In this document: positions 1-6,788 of the stretch, one piece after another
How the letters are laid out: the number at the start of each line of letters is the position of its first letter
Numbering within the stretch: position 1 is the first letter of the stretch
NCBI GenBank assembly: GCA_934101625.1
Contig: CAKORV010000023.1
Location: 1 to 18,469 of the forward strand
Direction of reading: 5' to 3'
Length of the DNA: 18,469 nt
Source of the DNA: an uncultured Bacilli bacterium
Lineage (GTDB): Bacteria; Bacillota_I; Bacilli_A; RF39; UBA660
Position numbers and translations under genes: made by a program
The notes under the pieces: model-generated
Database searches by the model: none
What the model was told of the DNA's origin: nothing
Seen by the model: the letters and a program-made list of their open reading frames with translations, nothing else

Positions 1-99
1 GATAACTATCCAAAATATGTTCTTTCAATGGATAAATTTGATTTATCACAAAATGGAATAATTCATAAAAATATAATAGATTGGTTGCTAGAAAAATAA
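1..99 (+). CDS. C-terminal end of an AAA_14/DUF4143-type ATPase (partial)
   Basis: Only the last 32 codons are in the window; the reading frame is open at the left edge and ends at TAA 97-99. The residues run DNYPKYVLSMDKFD followed by a hydrophobic end around IIDWLLEK. This pattern, YPKYVLSMD(x)FD then a short helix, is what I recall as the C-terminus of ATP-binding proteins of the AAA_14 plus DUF4143 family, which are common orphan or defence-associated ATPases in gut Firmicutes. The catalytic part is not visible, so the assignment rests on recall of a short tail. It lies on the plus strand, like clpP, 115 bp upstream of it. Confidence 0.55.
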   Translation, partial: DNYPKYVLSMDKFDLSQNGIIHKNIIDWLLEK

Positions 100-214
100 T
101 GAGTAGTTTAAATAAGATGTAAATCTCTGATTGATAATCTCTTTATTTTTCTAATTATACAATTTAAGTGTATAAAATTTGTTTTTTTACACTAATATAT
201 TATAGGAGGATTTT

Positions 215-781
215 ATGATTATACCAACTATAACTATAGAAGAAAATGGAAGAGAGAAATATTATGACTTGTATAGTAGACTACTTAAAGATAGAATTAT
301 TTTTTTGAGTGGAGAAATTAATGATGAAGTAAGTAATGTAGTGGTGAGTGAGTTACTTTATTTAGATGGAGTTAGTAATGATGATATTTATTTGTATATA
401 AATAGTCCTGGTGGGAGTATAACTTCTGGGATGGCTATTTATGATACTATGAATTTTATTAAGAGTGATGTTTCTACTATATGTGTTGGAATGTGCGCTA
501 GTATGGCAGCTTTTTTGCTGTCTAGTGGTAAAAAAGGAAAAAGATTGGCACTTAAAAATTCTGAAGTGATGATACATCAACCTTTAGGTGGCTGTCAAGG
601 GCAAGCAACTGAGATTAAAATTGCAGCTGAGAGAATTATTAGGTTGAAAAAGAAAATTAATAAAATATTAAGTGATACTACTGGTAAAAGTCTCAAAAAG
701 ATAGAAAATGATACTGAAAGAGATTATTTTATGGACAGTAATGAGGCTTTAGAGTATGGAATTATTGATAAAGTGATATAA
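215..781 (+). CDS. clpP: ATP-dependent Clp protease proteolytic subunit ClpP
   Basis: Serine peptidase that forms the tetradecameric chamber of the cytosolic Clp protease and degrades substrates unfolded by ClpX or ClpC. The 188 residues cover the whole family fold. The triad is visible: Ser96 in GMCASMAA, His121 in MIHQPLGG, and Asp170 in TERDYF. The oxyanion-hole region YINSPGGS is at 61-68. The start ATG follows AGGAGGA (204-210) by four bases. It appears to be monocistronic: a hairpin at 786-810 follows the stop, and the next gene converges on it. The upstream 115 bp hold AT-rich promoter-like pieces (TTGATA at 131, TATACA at 156, TATAAA at 171) but no unambiguous promoter, and no tandem CtsR heptads, which control clpP in many Firmicutes. 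Confidence 0.97.
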   Translation: MIIPTITIEENGREKYYDLYSRLLKDRIIFLSGEINDEVSNVVVSELLYLDGVSNDDIYLYINSPGGSITSGMAIYDTMNFIKSDVSTICVGMCASMAAFLLSSGKKGKRLALKNSEVMIHQPLGGCQGQATEIKIAAERIIRLKKKINKILSDTTGKSLKKIENDTERDYFMDSNEALEYGIIDKVI

Positions 782-785
782 AAAG

Positions 786-810
786 AATCTTTAGTTTTTG
801 GCTAAAGATT
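786..810. terminator. Bidirectional terminator between clpP and the convergent gene
   Basis: Perfect 9-bp inverted repeat, AATCTTTAG (786-794) and CTAAAGATT (802-810), with a 7-nt loop. On the minus strand it is followed by CTTTTTATAT, on the plus strand by TTATTGTG. It can end both clpP and the 791-1762 gene. The left arm contains the stop codon of the minus-strand gene. Confidence 0.85.
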
Positions 811-1762
811 TTATTGTGTATATTTGATTTTTAGACGTTTCTACTTCGTTCATACAATGTATTAATGTAACTTGACCTTTTTTGCATGCATTTCCTTGTG
901 GTGTATTTTTTAAAACTTCTATTTGTTTTATTAAATTTTCTTTTGTCTTTGAATCAGCTAGATAACAACATGATTTAAACATTGCTTTAATATACTCTAT
1001 TGTATCGTATAAAGATTCATCATTATAAAATATATCTGGTATCATTAAAGCTTTCAAGGTCATAGTTGTCATAACATTTATTTTTATTTTTTTATATTCA
1101 TTCACTAAATTTTTATCTATACCTAAATTGGATGTAATGTAATCATACATTAATGTTATAGTTTTATTAGGAGTAAATTCACTTGCTAGTGCATCTGTCT
1201 CTTGTTCTTTGTCTAGATATACTAATGAAATAATTTTATCTATTAACATGTCTTTCCTGTTTTTGTTGTTTGTATTATCTAATTCTTGATATAAGTAATA
1301 TGTAATCAAATTAAAGAAATCTTTATCATATAAGTAATTAGCTACATAAGACTTTAACATTGAACTTTTCGTTGGTTTTATTAAAATTATTTTTCCATTT
1401 GATTCTGGTAAACACATTTTGGATTTAAAATTTTGAATTCTATTTGCTAATCTCATTTTACTAAATCCAATTTGATTTATTTTTTTATCTATTAATTCTG
1501 CTTCTGTACAAGCAAATTCATCTATAAATTTATTATCTTTTAGATATTTCTCTGTTTCTTTTAATTTTTTTTCAGAAGTAATGAGTCTATTTAAGATGTT
1601 TTCTTCTATATTAGTAAGTGTTTTTAGTTCACTAATCAGTTCTTTCTTTTTAGTATCATTATTTCTTTTTAACGTGGCACTTAATTCAAGATATGTTTTA
1701 TATATATTGTTTTCTATGTTTATTAACATTTTTATATCTTCTAGTTCTGTATTTGTTAACAT
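791..1762 (-). CDS. Hypothetical alpha-helical cytosolic protein
   Basis: I do not recognise this 323-residue protein. It has no signal peptide or membrane segment. The first 120 residues are charged and predicted mainly helical, with heptad-like Leu/Ile spacing around 20-75 (coiled-coil-like), followed by a mixed helical region rich in Tyr, Leu and Lys. Cysteines are sparse; a CC pair occurs in FKSCCYLAD near 270, and a further Cys in GNACKKG and in LIHCMNE near the C-terminus. The start ATG follows AAGGGGG at about six bases, a strong though G-heavy ribosome site. The gene has its own promoter (1788-1816) and shares a terminator with clpP. Function unknown. Confidence 0.8.
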   Translation of the reverse strand: MLTNTELEDIKMLINIENNIYKTYLELSATLKRNNDTKKKELISELKTLTNIEENILNRLITSEKKLKETEKYLKDNKFIDEFACTEAELIDKKINQIGFSKMRLANRIQNFKSKMCLPESNGKIILIKPTKSSMLKSYVANYLYDKDFFNLITYYLYQELDNTNNKNRKDMLIDKIISLVYLDKEQETDALASEFTPNKTITLMYDYITSNLGIDKNLVNEYKKIKINVMTTMTLKALMIPDIFYNDESLYDTIEYIKAMFKSCCYLADSKTKENLIKQIEVLKNTPQGNACKKGQVTLIHCMNEVETSKNQIYTIKSLAKN

Positions 1763-1787
1763 AATATCCCCCTTCTTGATGAGCTGT

Positions 1788-1816
1788 ATTATATCACTAT
1801 TTATTTTTTCTGTAAA
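1788..1816 (-). promoter_or_regulatory. Promoter of the 791-1762 gene
   Basis: On the minus strand: -35 TTTACA (1811-1816), 17-bp spacer, -10 TATAAT (1788-1793) preceded by TGA, so an extended -10. The predicted start near 1781 gives a leader of about 19 nt. The -35 lies within a few bases of the sanA-like stop codon (1823), so the upstream gene may also read through. Confidence 0.75.
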
Positions 1817-1822
1817 TCTTTA

Positions 1823-2413
1823 TCAAAGTGTAATCAGACATTTGAAAAAGTCTTTAGTTCTTGCAAGTAATTCTCTTGATTCTCTATATAAAACTCCACT
1901 ATGTTTTCTTAAATCTGATGGTGAACCATATGAATCTATATTGTATTTATCAGAGATGTATATTGCTCGGTATAAATGATATTTTTGTGTTACCAATACT
2001 ATTTTATTTAGTTTATAAGTTTCTTTAATGTTTTTAATTGTATCATATGTTGATAAGCCATATTGGTCAATGGTTATATTCTCTTCTGGTACACCTTTTT
2101 TAATTGCATAATTTTTCATTACTGCGACTTCATTTCTTTCTTGATGTGTTCCATCTCCACTCATTATTATTTTTGATGAAATTCCTTCTTTATAAAGTTT
2201 AATACCTTCATCTAGTCTATCTTTTAGTATAGGGCTTGGTTCATTATTTTTTACTCCGGCACCCAATACTACTATTGCTGAGATATCTTTTAGTTCATTA
2301 TAATTGTTAACAATTTTGTCTTTAGTGTTATATATAATATAAAAATTTGTTGATAAACCAATAGTTATACACACTAAAAATAAGATTAATATTATTTTAT
2401 TTAATTTTTTCAT
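1823..2413 (-). CDS. SanA/YdcF-family (DUF218) membrane-anchored envelope protein
   Basis: 196 residues: an N-terminal membrane anchor (about 7-28) and a Rossmann-like DUF218 domain facing outward. Diagnostic motifs are VVLGAGV near 49-54, PSPILKDRLDEG near 60-71, MSGDG near 84-88, NEVAVM, LSTYDTIKN and LVTQKYHLYRA. The family includes E. coli SanA and ElyC, which affect envelope integrity and drug exclusion; the biochemical activity of this member is not known. The TGA stop is immediately followed in frame by TAA. It has its own promoter, and the predicted mRNA starts almost at the Shine-Dalgarno AGGAG. No hairpin follows it, so transcripts may run into the 791-1762 gene. Confidence 0.9.
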   Translation of the reverse strand: MKKLNKIILILFLVCITIGLSTNFYIIYNTKDKIVNNYNELKDISAIVVLGAGVKNNEPSPILKDRLDEGIKLYKEGISSKIIMSGDGTHQERNEVAVMKNYAIKKGVPEENITIDQYGLSTYDTIKNIKETYKLNKIVLVTQKYHLYRAIYISDKYNIDSYGSPSDLRKHSGVLYRESRELLARTKDFFKCLITL

Positions 2414-2429
2414 AACTACTCCTGAATCA

Positions 2430-2458
2430 ATTATACTTTAACCATAATTTGATATCAA
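2430..2458 (-). promoter_or_regulatory. Strong promoter of the SanA-like gene
   Basis: On the minus strand: TTGATA (2453-2458), a 17-bp spacer, and consensus TATAAT (2430-2435). The predicted start is near 2423, which is the first base of AGGAG (2419-2423), so the leader would be only about 10 nt and consist of little more than the ribosome-binding site. Confidence 0.8.
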
Positions 2459-2461
2459 CTT

Positions 2462-2482
2462 AAAAAGGCCAATAAGTGGCCT
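2462..2482 (-). terminator. Terminator of the secreted-protein/ABC operon
   Basis: On the minus strand AGGCC (2478-2482), a 7-nt loop and GGCCT (2466-2470) are followed by TTTT. The stop codon of the last operon gene overlaps the first arm. The stem is short but GC-rich against a very AT-rich background. Confidence 0.8.
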
Positions 2483-2975
2483 ATTTTACAATAGATTTTA
2501 TTTTATATAATATAAATGTTAATAAAGTTGCAATTAAGTGAATAAGTAAGTTTATAAATAAGGTTTTTATTTTAATTTGTATATACTTATAAAATAAAAG
2601 ATATGTTATTAAGTAATATATAATTTTAAATAAGATGTATGCTGTTAATATTATTATAATTTTATATTTTATTAACTTATTATAATTAATTCTGAGTATT
2701 AAATATTCTATCGAATGATTTTCATCATATATTAGAAAAGAATAAGTTATATAAAAATTTATAAGTATTTGAAATAAAAACCATAATATATTAATTAGAG
2801 ATAAATTATTTATAGTTAATGTTCCGATTACTGCTTTATATGTATTAATTGTTATAAATTCTTTATTTTGAAAAGATAATAATATTACAGAAGCACTAAA
2901 TAAGATGTATGTAATTATTAATTTATAATATTTACTTTTTGTTAAATGTTTTATAACTTTAATTTGATATTTCAT
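2481..2975 (-). CDS. Small membrane protein of the ABC operon (putative permease)
   Basis: 164 residues, extremely rich in Ile, Leu, Tyr and Lys, with four predicted membrane segments at about 18-36, 57-83, 105-128 and 137-158. No family was recognised. The start overlaps the stop of the preceding gene by four bases (ATGA), and AAGGA lies nine bases upstream, so translation is probably coupled. As the last gene of the operon it is likely a membrane partner of the ATPase at 3669-4298, but a transport role is inferred only from position and topology. A TYILF/AYILF similarity between segments one and three may be no more than low-complexity membrane sequence. Confidence 0.8.
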   Translation of the reverse strand: MKYQIKVIKHLTKSKYYKLIITYILFSASVILLSFQNKEFITINTYKAVIGTLTINNLSLINILWFLFQILINFYITYSFLIYDENHSIEYLILRINYNKLIKYKIIIILTAYILFKIIYYLITYLLFYKYIQIKIKTLFINLLIHLIATLLTFILYKIKSIVK

Positions 2976-3679
2976 TTTAATTTATCCTTTTGACTTTTGT
3001 TAAATTTTGTGTAATAAGATATAGTTAGTATTAACATTAATAAGATTATATGATATATAGAGTATACTACTTCTTTATTAAAACTTTCAAAACTAACAGG
3101 TTTAAATAAAGTTGTTACTATCATAGGAATACCATTTATCATAATATTAAAATCAAATAATAGTAGAATGCTTAAGACTCCTATTGTTATGTTTGCTAGA
3201 GTTATGTTTTGCCAATTGAAATAGTATATGATTATAGAAAATAGTAGCATAAATATCATAAATCTTACTATTGTAAACACTGTATATAGATTAAAAGGAA
3301 TGTTGTACGGAAAGTAATTAATTGTTTCAAACTTTAAATTTGATAGTATCAGAGATATTGTTATTGTAAAAATTAAACTTATTAGCATAAATATTATTAT
3401 AGTTTTTATTAAATTTTTAGTGTTTTTATCTATGTAGTCTTTTAAGTTAATCTGTCTTATAACCACATTCACATTACTAGTTATTTCATAATAGTTTATA
3501 ACTAACATAGAAAGTGAAAGCAACATCATCATTGAATACCACTCATTAGTATATATATCTAGTAGTGATTGCCAGAAAGTTGTATTTGGTCTTACAGAAA
3601 ACAATGGTATGATTAGTCCAATAGAAAAGAAAATGAATGATAGAAATAATCTTTTATTGTTAACTACTTTAAATGACAT
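2972..3679 (-). CDS. ABC transporter membrane subunit (ABC-2-like)
   Basis: 235 residues with about six predicted membrane segments (near 11-28, 48-64, 90-112, 132-158, 160-185 and 207-225), the layout of ABC-2 type permeases found beside single-domain ATPases in bacteriocin export or immunity loci. No conserved motif that fixes the substrate is visible. Its start lies inside the ATPase gene (11-nt overlap) and its stop overlaps the next gene by four bases, so the three genes are translated as a unit. I infer that it forms the membrane channel for the ATPase, perhaps as a heterodimer with the 2481-2975 product. Confidence 0.82.
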   Translation of the reverse strand: MSFKVVNNKRLFLSFIFFSIGLIIPLFSVRPNTTFWQSLLDIYTNEWYSMMMLLSLSMLVINYYEITSNVNVVIRQINLKDYIDKNTKNLIKTIIIFMLISLIFTITISLILSNLKFETINYFPYNIPFNLYTVFTIVRFMIFMLLFSIIIYYFNWQNITLANITIGVLSILLLFDFNIMINGIPMIVTTLFKPVSFESFNKEVVYSIYHIILLMLILTISYYTKFNKSQKDKLK

Positions 3680-4298
3680 TTTTTAGTTTTCCTTCATCAA
3701 AATGATATATTTTATCTGCTATTTTTAAATCTTCTTTTATGTGACTAGATAATATTATTATTTTGTTTTTCTTTATTTTCTTTAAATGATTTAATATTTT
3801 TTCTACACTACGTTCTTCTATTCCATTCATTGGTTCATCAAATATCATTATTTCAGGATTTTCCATTAATACTTGTGCAATTGCTAATTTTTGTTTCATA
3901 CCTAGGGAGTATTCACTATATTTTTTGTCTTTTTCTTCATATAAATTTACTATTTTTAAAGTTTCTTCTATTTCCTTCATACCAATTTTATTTTGTATGT
4001 CTGCTAGTAATTTGAGATTCTCTTCACCAGTTAAGTCTGAAAAAAAAGATGGTGTTTCAATCATAGCGCGTAGATTTGGTACAAACATATTATCTTTGCA
4101 GTAGTTTTTATTATCAAATAATACTTCGCCAGTAGTTGGATTATAGATACCACATATTATTTTTAATAATACACTTTTGCCTGAGCCATTTCTTCCACTT
4201 ATTCCATAAATTTTTCCTGTTTCAAAAGTTAAATTTATATTTGTTAATACATTGTTTTTTTTAAAAGTTTTACTTACATTTTTTATTTCTATTTTCAT
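3669..4298 (-). CDS. ABC transporter ATP-binding protein
   Basis: 209-residue single nucleotide-binding domain. Walker A GRNGSGKS is at 35-42, the signature SLGMKQK at 131-137, Walker B MIFDEP at 151-156 and the switch His at 186 (LSSH). In the Q-loop position the sequence reads MIETPSFFSDLTGEENL, with Glu81 rather than Gln, a feature I associate with export/immunity-type ABC ATPases. It is short because it lacks a C-terminal extension. The start ATG follows AAAAGGAG and lies 11 bp after the upstream membrane protein gene. It should energise one or more of the three membrane proteins of this operon. Confidence 0.93.
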   Translation of the reverse strand: MKIEIKNVSKTFKKNNVLTNINLTFETGKIYGISGRNGSGKSVLLKIICGIYNPTTGEVLFDNKNYCKDNMFVPNLRAMIETPSFFSDLTGEENLKLLADIQNKIGMKEIEETLKIVNLYEEKDKKYSEYSLGMKQKLAIAQVLMENPEIMIFDEPMNGIEERSVEKILNHLKKIKKNKIIILSSHIKEDLKIADKIYHFDEGKLKNVI

Positions 4299-4309
4299 TT
4301 TTCTCCTTT

Positions 4310-5200
4310 TTATTTATTTTTTTCACAGTCTAATACCAGTTTTTCTTTGTTTCTATATGCAAAATATATTGATATGAATGATAGTAAGAGCATTGTTATT
4401 GAAACGGCAAAGTATTTAATTAGACCAACATTAATATTAAATGAGTAAATATCCATTATATTAAATAATGTTGCATTATGAGTTTTTGATATATAAGTCA
4501 CTACTATTTCTAAGAATAGTTCTATTGATATAAATAATATGGAAGATAATATAAGTCCTTTTATATAAGTATGAACTTTTCTAATTGCTAGTAGACTTAT
4601 GTTAATGTATGTGAAAGAGTGAATGAAAGTATTAAATATGTATAAGAAGATAAATATATATGGATGTTTTATTAGATCTGTTTCCCACATTCCTGTTCCA
4701 TATAATAATGAATATTTATAGCCAGTGGATGTGAAGTGAACACATAAAAACATTATTAATGTTGCAATAAATGGTAATACCCAGACATATCTATAAGACA
4801 CCTTTAAAAATTTTTTTATAAAGTTTTTATATGAGTCTCTTGTTAAATAATATTCTATGTGATTTGTTTTTAATATTTTGACTAACGGAACTAAAGTTGG
4901 TATTACAATTATAAAGAATGCCATTCCACTCAATATGTAGATATCAAACAATAATGAAGTTAGCATTGTGTAAAAGTCCACCTTTACAACTCCAGCTTCA
5001 ATTACTTTTTTGCAATAATTTTGTGTAAATTCCGAAAAATCTGTTTTTATAAATTTCTTACAGTATTCAACTTCATGTTTTGAGGTAATTTCAAGATCAG
5101 GATGATTTTTTACGAATTCTATGGTAGGTTTTGATATAAAAAGTATGACCAGTAATAGAATTATGATTATTAACCAATTATTTTTTATAAATTTTTTCAT
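4310..5200 (-). CDS. Polytopic membrane protein with an extracytoplasmic paired-Cys loop
   Basis: 296 residues. An N-terminal membrane segment (9-23) is followed by a roughly 55-residue loop predicted outside the cell, then about five more segments (80-108, 138-156, 182-205, 213-236, 262-282) and a charged tail. The outer loop carries two similar motifs, EYCKKFI (Cys47) and NYCKKVI (Cys63), that could form a disulfide. I do not recognise a named family; the topology suits an ABC-2-like permease or a receptor/immunity component. AAAAGGAG precedes the ATG. It lies between the secreted-protein gene (27 bp upstream) and the ATPase gene, so it is probably the membrane partner that meets the secreted product. 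Confidence 0.8.
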   Translation of the reverse strand: MKKFIKNNWLIIIILLLVILFISKPTIEFVKNHPDLEITSKHEVEYCKKFIKTDFSEFTQNYCKKVIEAGVVKVDFYTMLTSLLFDIYILSGMAFFIIVIPTLVPLVKILKTNHIEYYLTRDSYKNFIKKFLKVSYRYVWVLPFIATLIMFLCVHFTSTGYKYSLLYGTGMWETDLIKHPYIFIFLYIFNTFIHSFTYINISLLAIRKVHTYIKGLILSSILFISIELFLEIVVTYISKTHNATLFNIMDIYSFNINVGLIKYFAVSITMLLLSFISIYFAYRNKEKLVLDCEKNK

Positions 5201-5227
5201 TTTTTCTCCTTTTATACTTAGTTAAAA

Positions 5228-5656
5228 TTATACATTAATGTACCATGTATATCCAATATAAGTATTTAAAGTAGTAAAATTTAATCTTGTATAACTTAAT
5301 GTGTAAGTTCCTTCTGGGTTAGAATGATCATATATAAACTTTTTTGTTTGGTTCAATGCTACTGAAATAGTTTCAGTTCCGATATAACCAAATGTTGTAT
5401 TTCCATCCATTTTAAAACCAATATAACAATTACCACAAGGATTTGTTAAAGATGTGTATGCTTGATCAACAGAAACTTTCTGATCTCTCCCACGGTTTTT
5501 ATAGTAGGTAGGTCCTGTCGAAAATTCACGGTATTTTACTGGTTCTAATGGACATAGTGAAACAGAATCGGGTGCTGATACTGCTTGTGCAATCTTACAA
5601 CTAACAATTACAGCTACAGTAAGCAACGATAACATTATTTTTATTTTTTGTTTCAA
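5228..5656 (-). CDS. Small secreted or lipid-anchored Cys-containing protein
   Basis: I place the start at TTG 5654-5656 (142 residues), because AAAGGAG (5664-5670) lies seven bases upstream; a longer frame from TTG 5683 would place that site inside the coding region. The start then gives a textbook signal sequence (MKQKIKIMLSLL and a hydrophobic core). Cleavage could follow AQA at 23-25, but IVSC at 17-20 also fits a lipobox, so free secretion and lipid anchoring are both possible. The rest (about 115 residues) is rich in Thr, Tyr, Gly and Asn, probably beta-structured, with Cys35 and a CGNC pair (Cys74, Cys77). It is the first gene of the ABC operon. It may be an exported effector or bacteriocin-like protein, or a substrate-binding or sensor protein; no family is recognised. 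Confidence 0.8.
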   Translation of the reverse strand: MKQKIKIMLSLLTVAVIVSCKIAQAVSAPDSVSLCPLEPVKYREFSTGPTYYKNRGRDQKVSVDQAYTSLTNPCGNCYIGFKMDGNTTFGYIGTETISVALNQTKKFIYDHSNPEGTYTLSYTRLNFTTLNTYIGYTWYINV

Positions 5657-5706
5657 TTTATTTCTCCTTTCTTTCAAATTCAATACTGCTAAATTCTTCT
5701 AAACTG

Positions 5707-5735
5707 ATTATAACAATTATCGTAAAAGTAATCAA
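5707..5735 (-). promoter_or_regulatory. Promoter of the secreted-protein/ABC operon
   Basis: On the minus strand: -35 TTGATT (5730-5735), a 17-bp spacer, and an extended -10 TGTTATAAT (5707-5715). The predicted start near 5700 gives a leader of about 44 nt, which agrees with the start codon chosen at 5656. Confidence 0.7.
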
Positions 5736-5768
5736 CAAATATTGACAAAATTTATAAAATTTACATTT

Positions 5769-5791
5769 AAAAAGCACAACCAATGTTATGC
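5769..5791 (-). terminator. Terminator of whiA
   Basis: On the minus strand GCATAAC (5785-5791), a four-base loop and GTTGTGC (5774-5780) form a 7-bp stem with one G-U pair, followed by TTTTT. The hairpin begins at the base next to the whiA stop codon (5792-5794). Confidence 0.85.
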
Positions 5792-6712
5792 CTATTTCTT
5801 ATTTACCATTTCTTTTATTTTTCTAAATCTATGATTTATACCACTTTTTGTTATAGTAGAGCCTGTTTCCATACTTATAATTTCAGCTAGTTCACCCATA
5901 GAACTTTCTGGATATTTTTCTTTATAAATGCATACTTCTTTTATTTTGTCATCAAGCAGGTCGAAGTCATATATTTCTTTTAGTTTTTTTATGTTTTCTA
6001 ATTGTTCATTTGAAGAAAATACTATTTTGTCTATATTTGCTTGTTCACAGTTATTTAGTCTATTGGTCATATTTTTGTGATCTCTATATATTCTTATGTC
6101 TTCATAATAGAATAAACTATTATATGCATTTAATAATTTTATAAAGTCACTTATTTTTTCTGATTCTTTTATGTATACCATGTAATGTCTTTCTCTTTTT
6201 AATACTTTACTTGAAAAATTTAAGTCATTTAATAATTTGTTTATAAAGTTTGCAACTTTTTTGTTATCTATTATAAATTCTAAATGATATCTACTTGTTT
6301 TTGGATCATTAACACTGCCACATATTAAAAATGCACCTCTTAAATAAGCTTTTTTTTCTTCTAAGTTATCAGTTATGTAATCTTCTGGTATGTATCTTCT
6401 TTTGTTATTTTCATCTATTATATTAAGTGTTTTTAATATTTTTTTATCTTTGTCTTCTACTGATATATTTACTATGTAGTTTTTGTTTAGTCTGTTAATT
6501 TCTTGTGTTGTTATTTCAATTTTTTGATTGAATAAGTTTTTTATAAGTGTATATATTCTTCTTGATACTCCTATGTTTTCTGTATATATTTCGAAGGAAT
6601 CTTTTTTTATTTCAGCGGAAATGTTAATAATTGCTGATAGTTCTGCGATTATTTCTGTTTCTGGATATTCAAGATTTAACATTTCATTTTTTATATTTGT
6701 TGTAAAAGACAT
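5792..6712 (-). CDS. whiA: DNA-binding protein WhiA
   Basis: 306 residues, the usual WhiA length. An N-terminal WhiA domain is followed by a degenerate LAGLIDADG homing-endonuclease-like region (KAYLRGAFLICGSV near 121-134) and a C-terminal helix-turn-helix with the family pattern YPESSMGELAEI, SGINHRFRKI near 267-302. WhiA proteins bind DNA and affect sporulation in Actinobacteria, and cell division and chromosome segregation in Bacillus. The start ATG follows AGAGGTG. In Bacillus it sits in an operon with rapZ and glmR (yvcK); here it stands alone with its own promoter and terminator. Confidence 0.95.
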   Translation of the reverse strand: MSFTTNIKNEMLNLEYPETEIIAELSAIINISAEIKKDSFEIYTENIGVSRRIYTLIKNLFNQKIEITTQEINRLNKNYIVNISVEDKDKKILKTLNIIDENNKRRYIPEDYITDNLEEKKAYLRGAFLICGSVNDPKTSRYHLEFIIDNKKVANFINKLLNDLNFSSKVLKRERHYMVYIKESEKISDFIKLLNAYNSLFYYEDIRIYRDHKNMTNRLNNCEQANIDKIVFSSNEQLENIKKLKEIYDFDLLDDKIKEVCIYKEKYPESSMGELAEIISMETGSTITKSGINHRFRKIKEMVNKK

Positions 6713-6735
6713 AGTACACCTCTTTTCTTGAGTAA

Positions 6736-6744
6736 ATTATATCA
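6736..6744 (-). promoter_or_regulatory. Extended -10 promoter of whiA
   Basis: TGATATAAT on the minus strand; the -35 position holds only TTTTCT. The predicted start near 6729 gives a leader of about 17 nt. The element is directly downstream of the FtsEX-operon terminator. Confidence 0.65.
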
Positions 6745-6757
6745 TATTTGATTATAT

Positions 6758-6788
6758 AAGAAAAGAATCTTACTTTTGTAAGACTCTT
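6758..6788 (-). terminator. Terminator of the yitT-ftsEX-hydrolase operon
   Basis: On the minus strand AAGAGTCTTAC (6778-6788), loop AAAA and GTAAGATTCTT (6763-6773) form an 11-bp stem with one G-U pair, followed by TTCTTATA. The hydrolase stop codon (6787-6789) overlaps the first arm. Confidence 0.88.

Noticed and set aside
131..176. A defined clpP promoter
   Set aside because: Several half-fitting elements (TTGATA, TATACA, TATAAA) exist but none has both boxes at good spacing, so no single promoter is called.
100..214. CtsR operator or other heat-shock control site before clpP
   Set aside because: No tandem GTCAAA-type heptads or CIRCE repeat are visible; only a weak AGTGTA/TACACT pair at 167-193, too short to weigh in AT-rich DNA.
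1581..1979. Plus-strand open frame of 132 codons across the 791 gene, the intergenic space and the SanA-like gene
   Set aside because: It is antisense to two better-supported genes, has low-complexity hydrophobic content and no family sequence; the minus-strand genes have promoters and ribosome sites.
5228..5656. Lactococcin 972-family bacteriocin
   Set aside because: The protein is too long, has a different Cys content, and the partner membrane protein is about half the size expected; the resemblance is only in gene order.
5657..5683. Longer start (TTG at 5683) for the secreted protein
   Set aside because: The extra nine codons contain the Shine-Dalgarno AAAGGAG for the TTG at 5656, and the shorter start gives a normal signal peptide.
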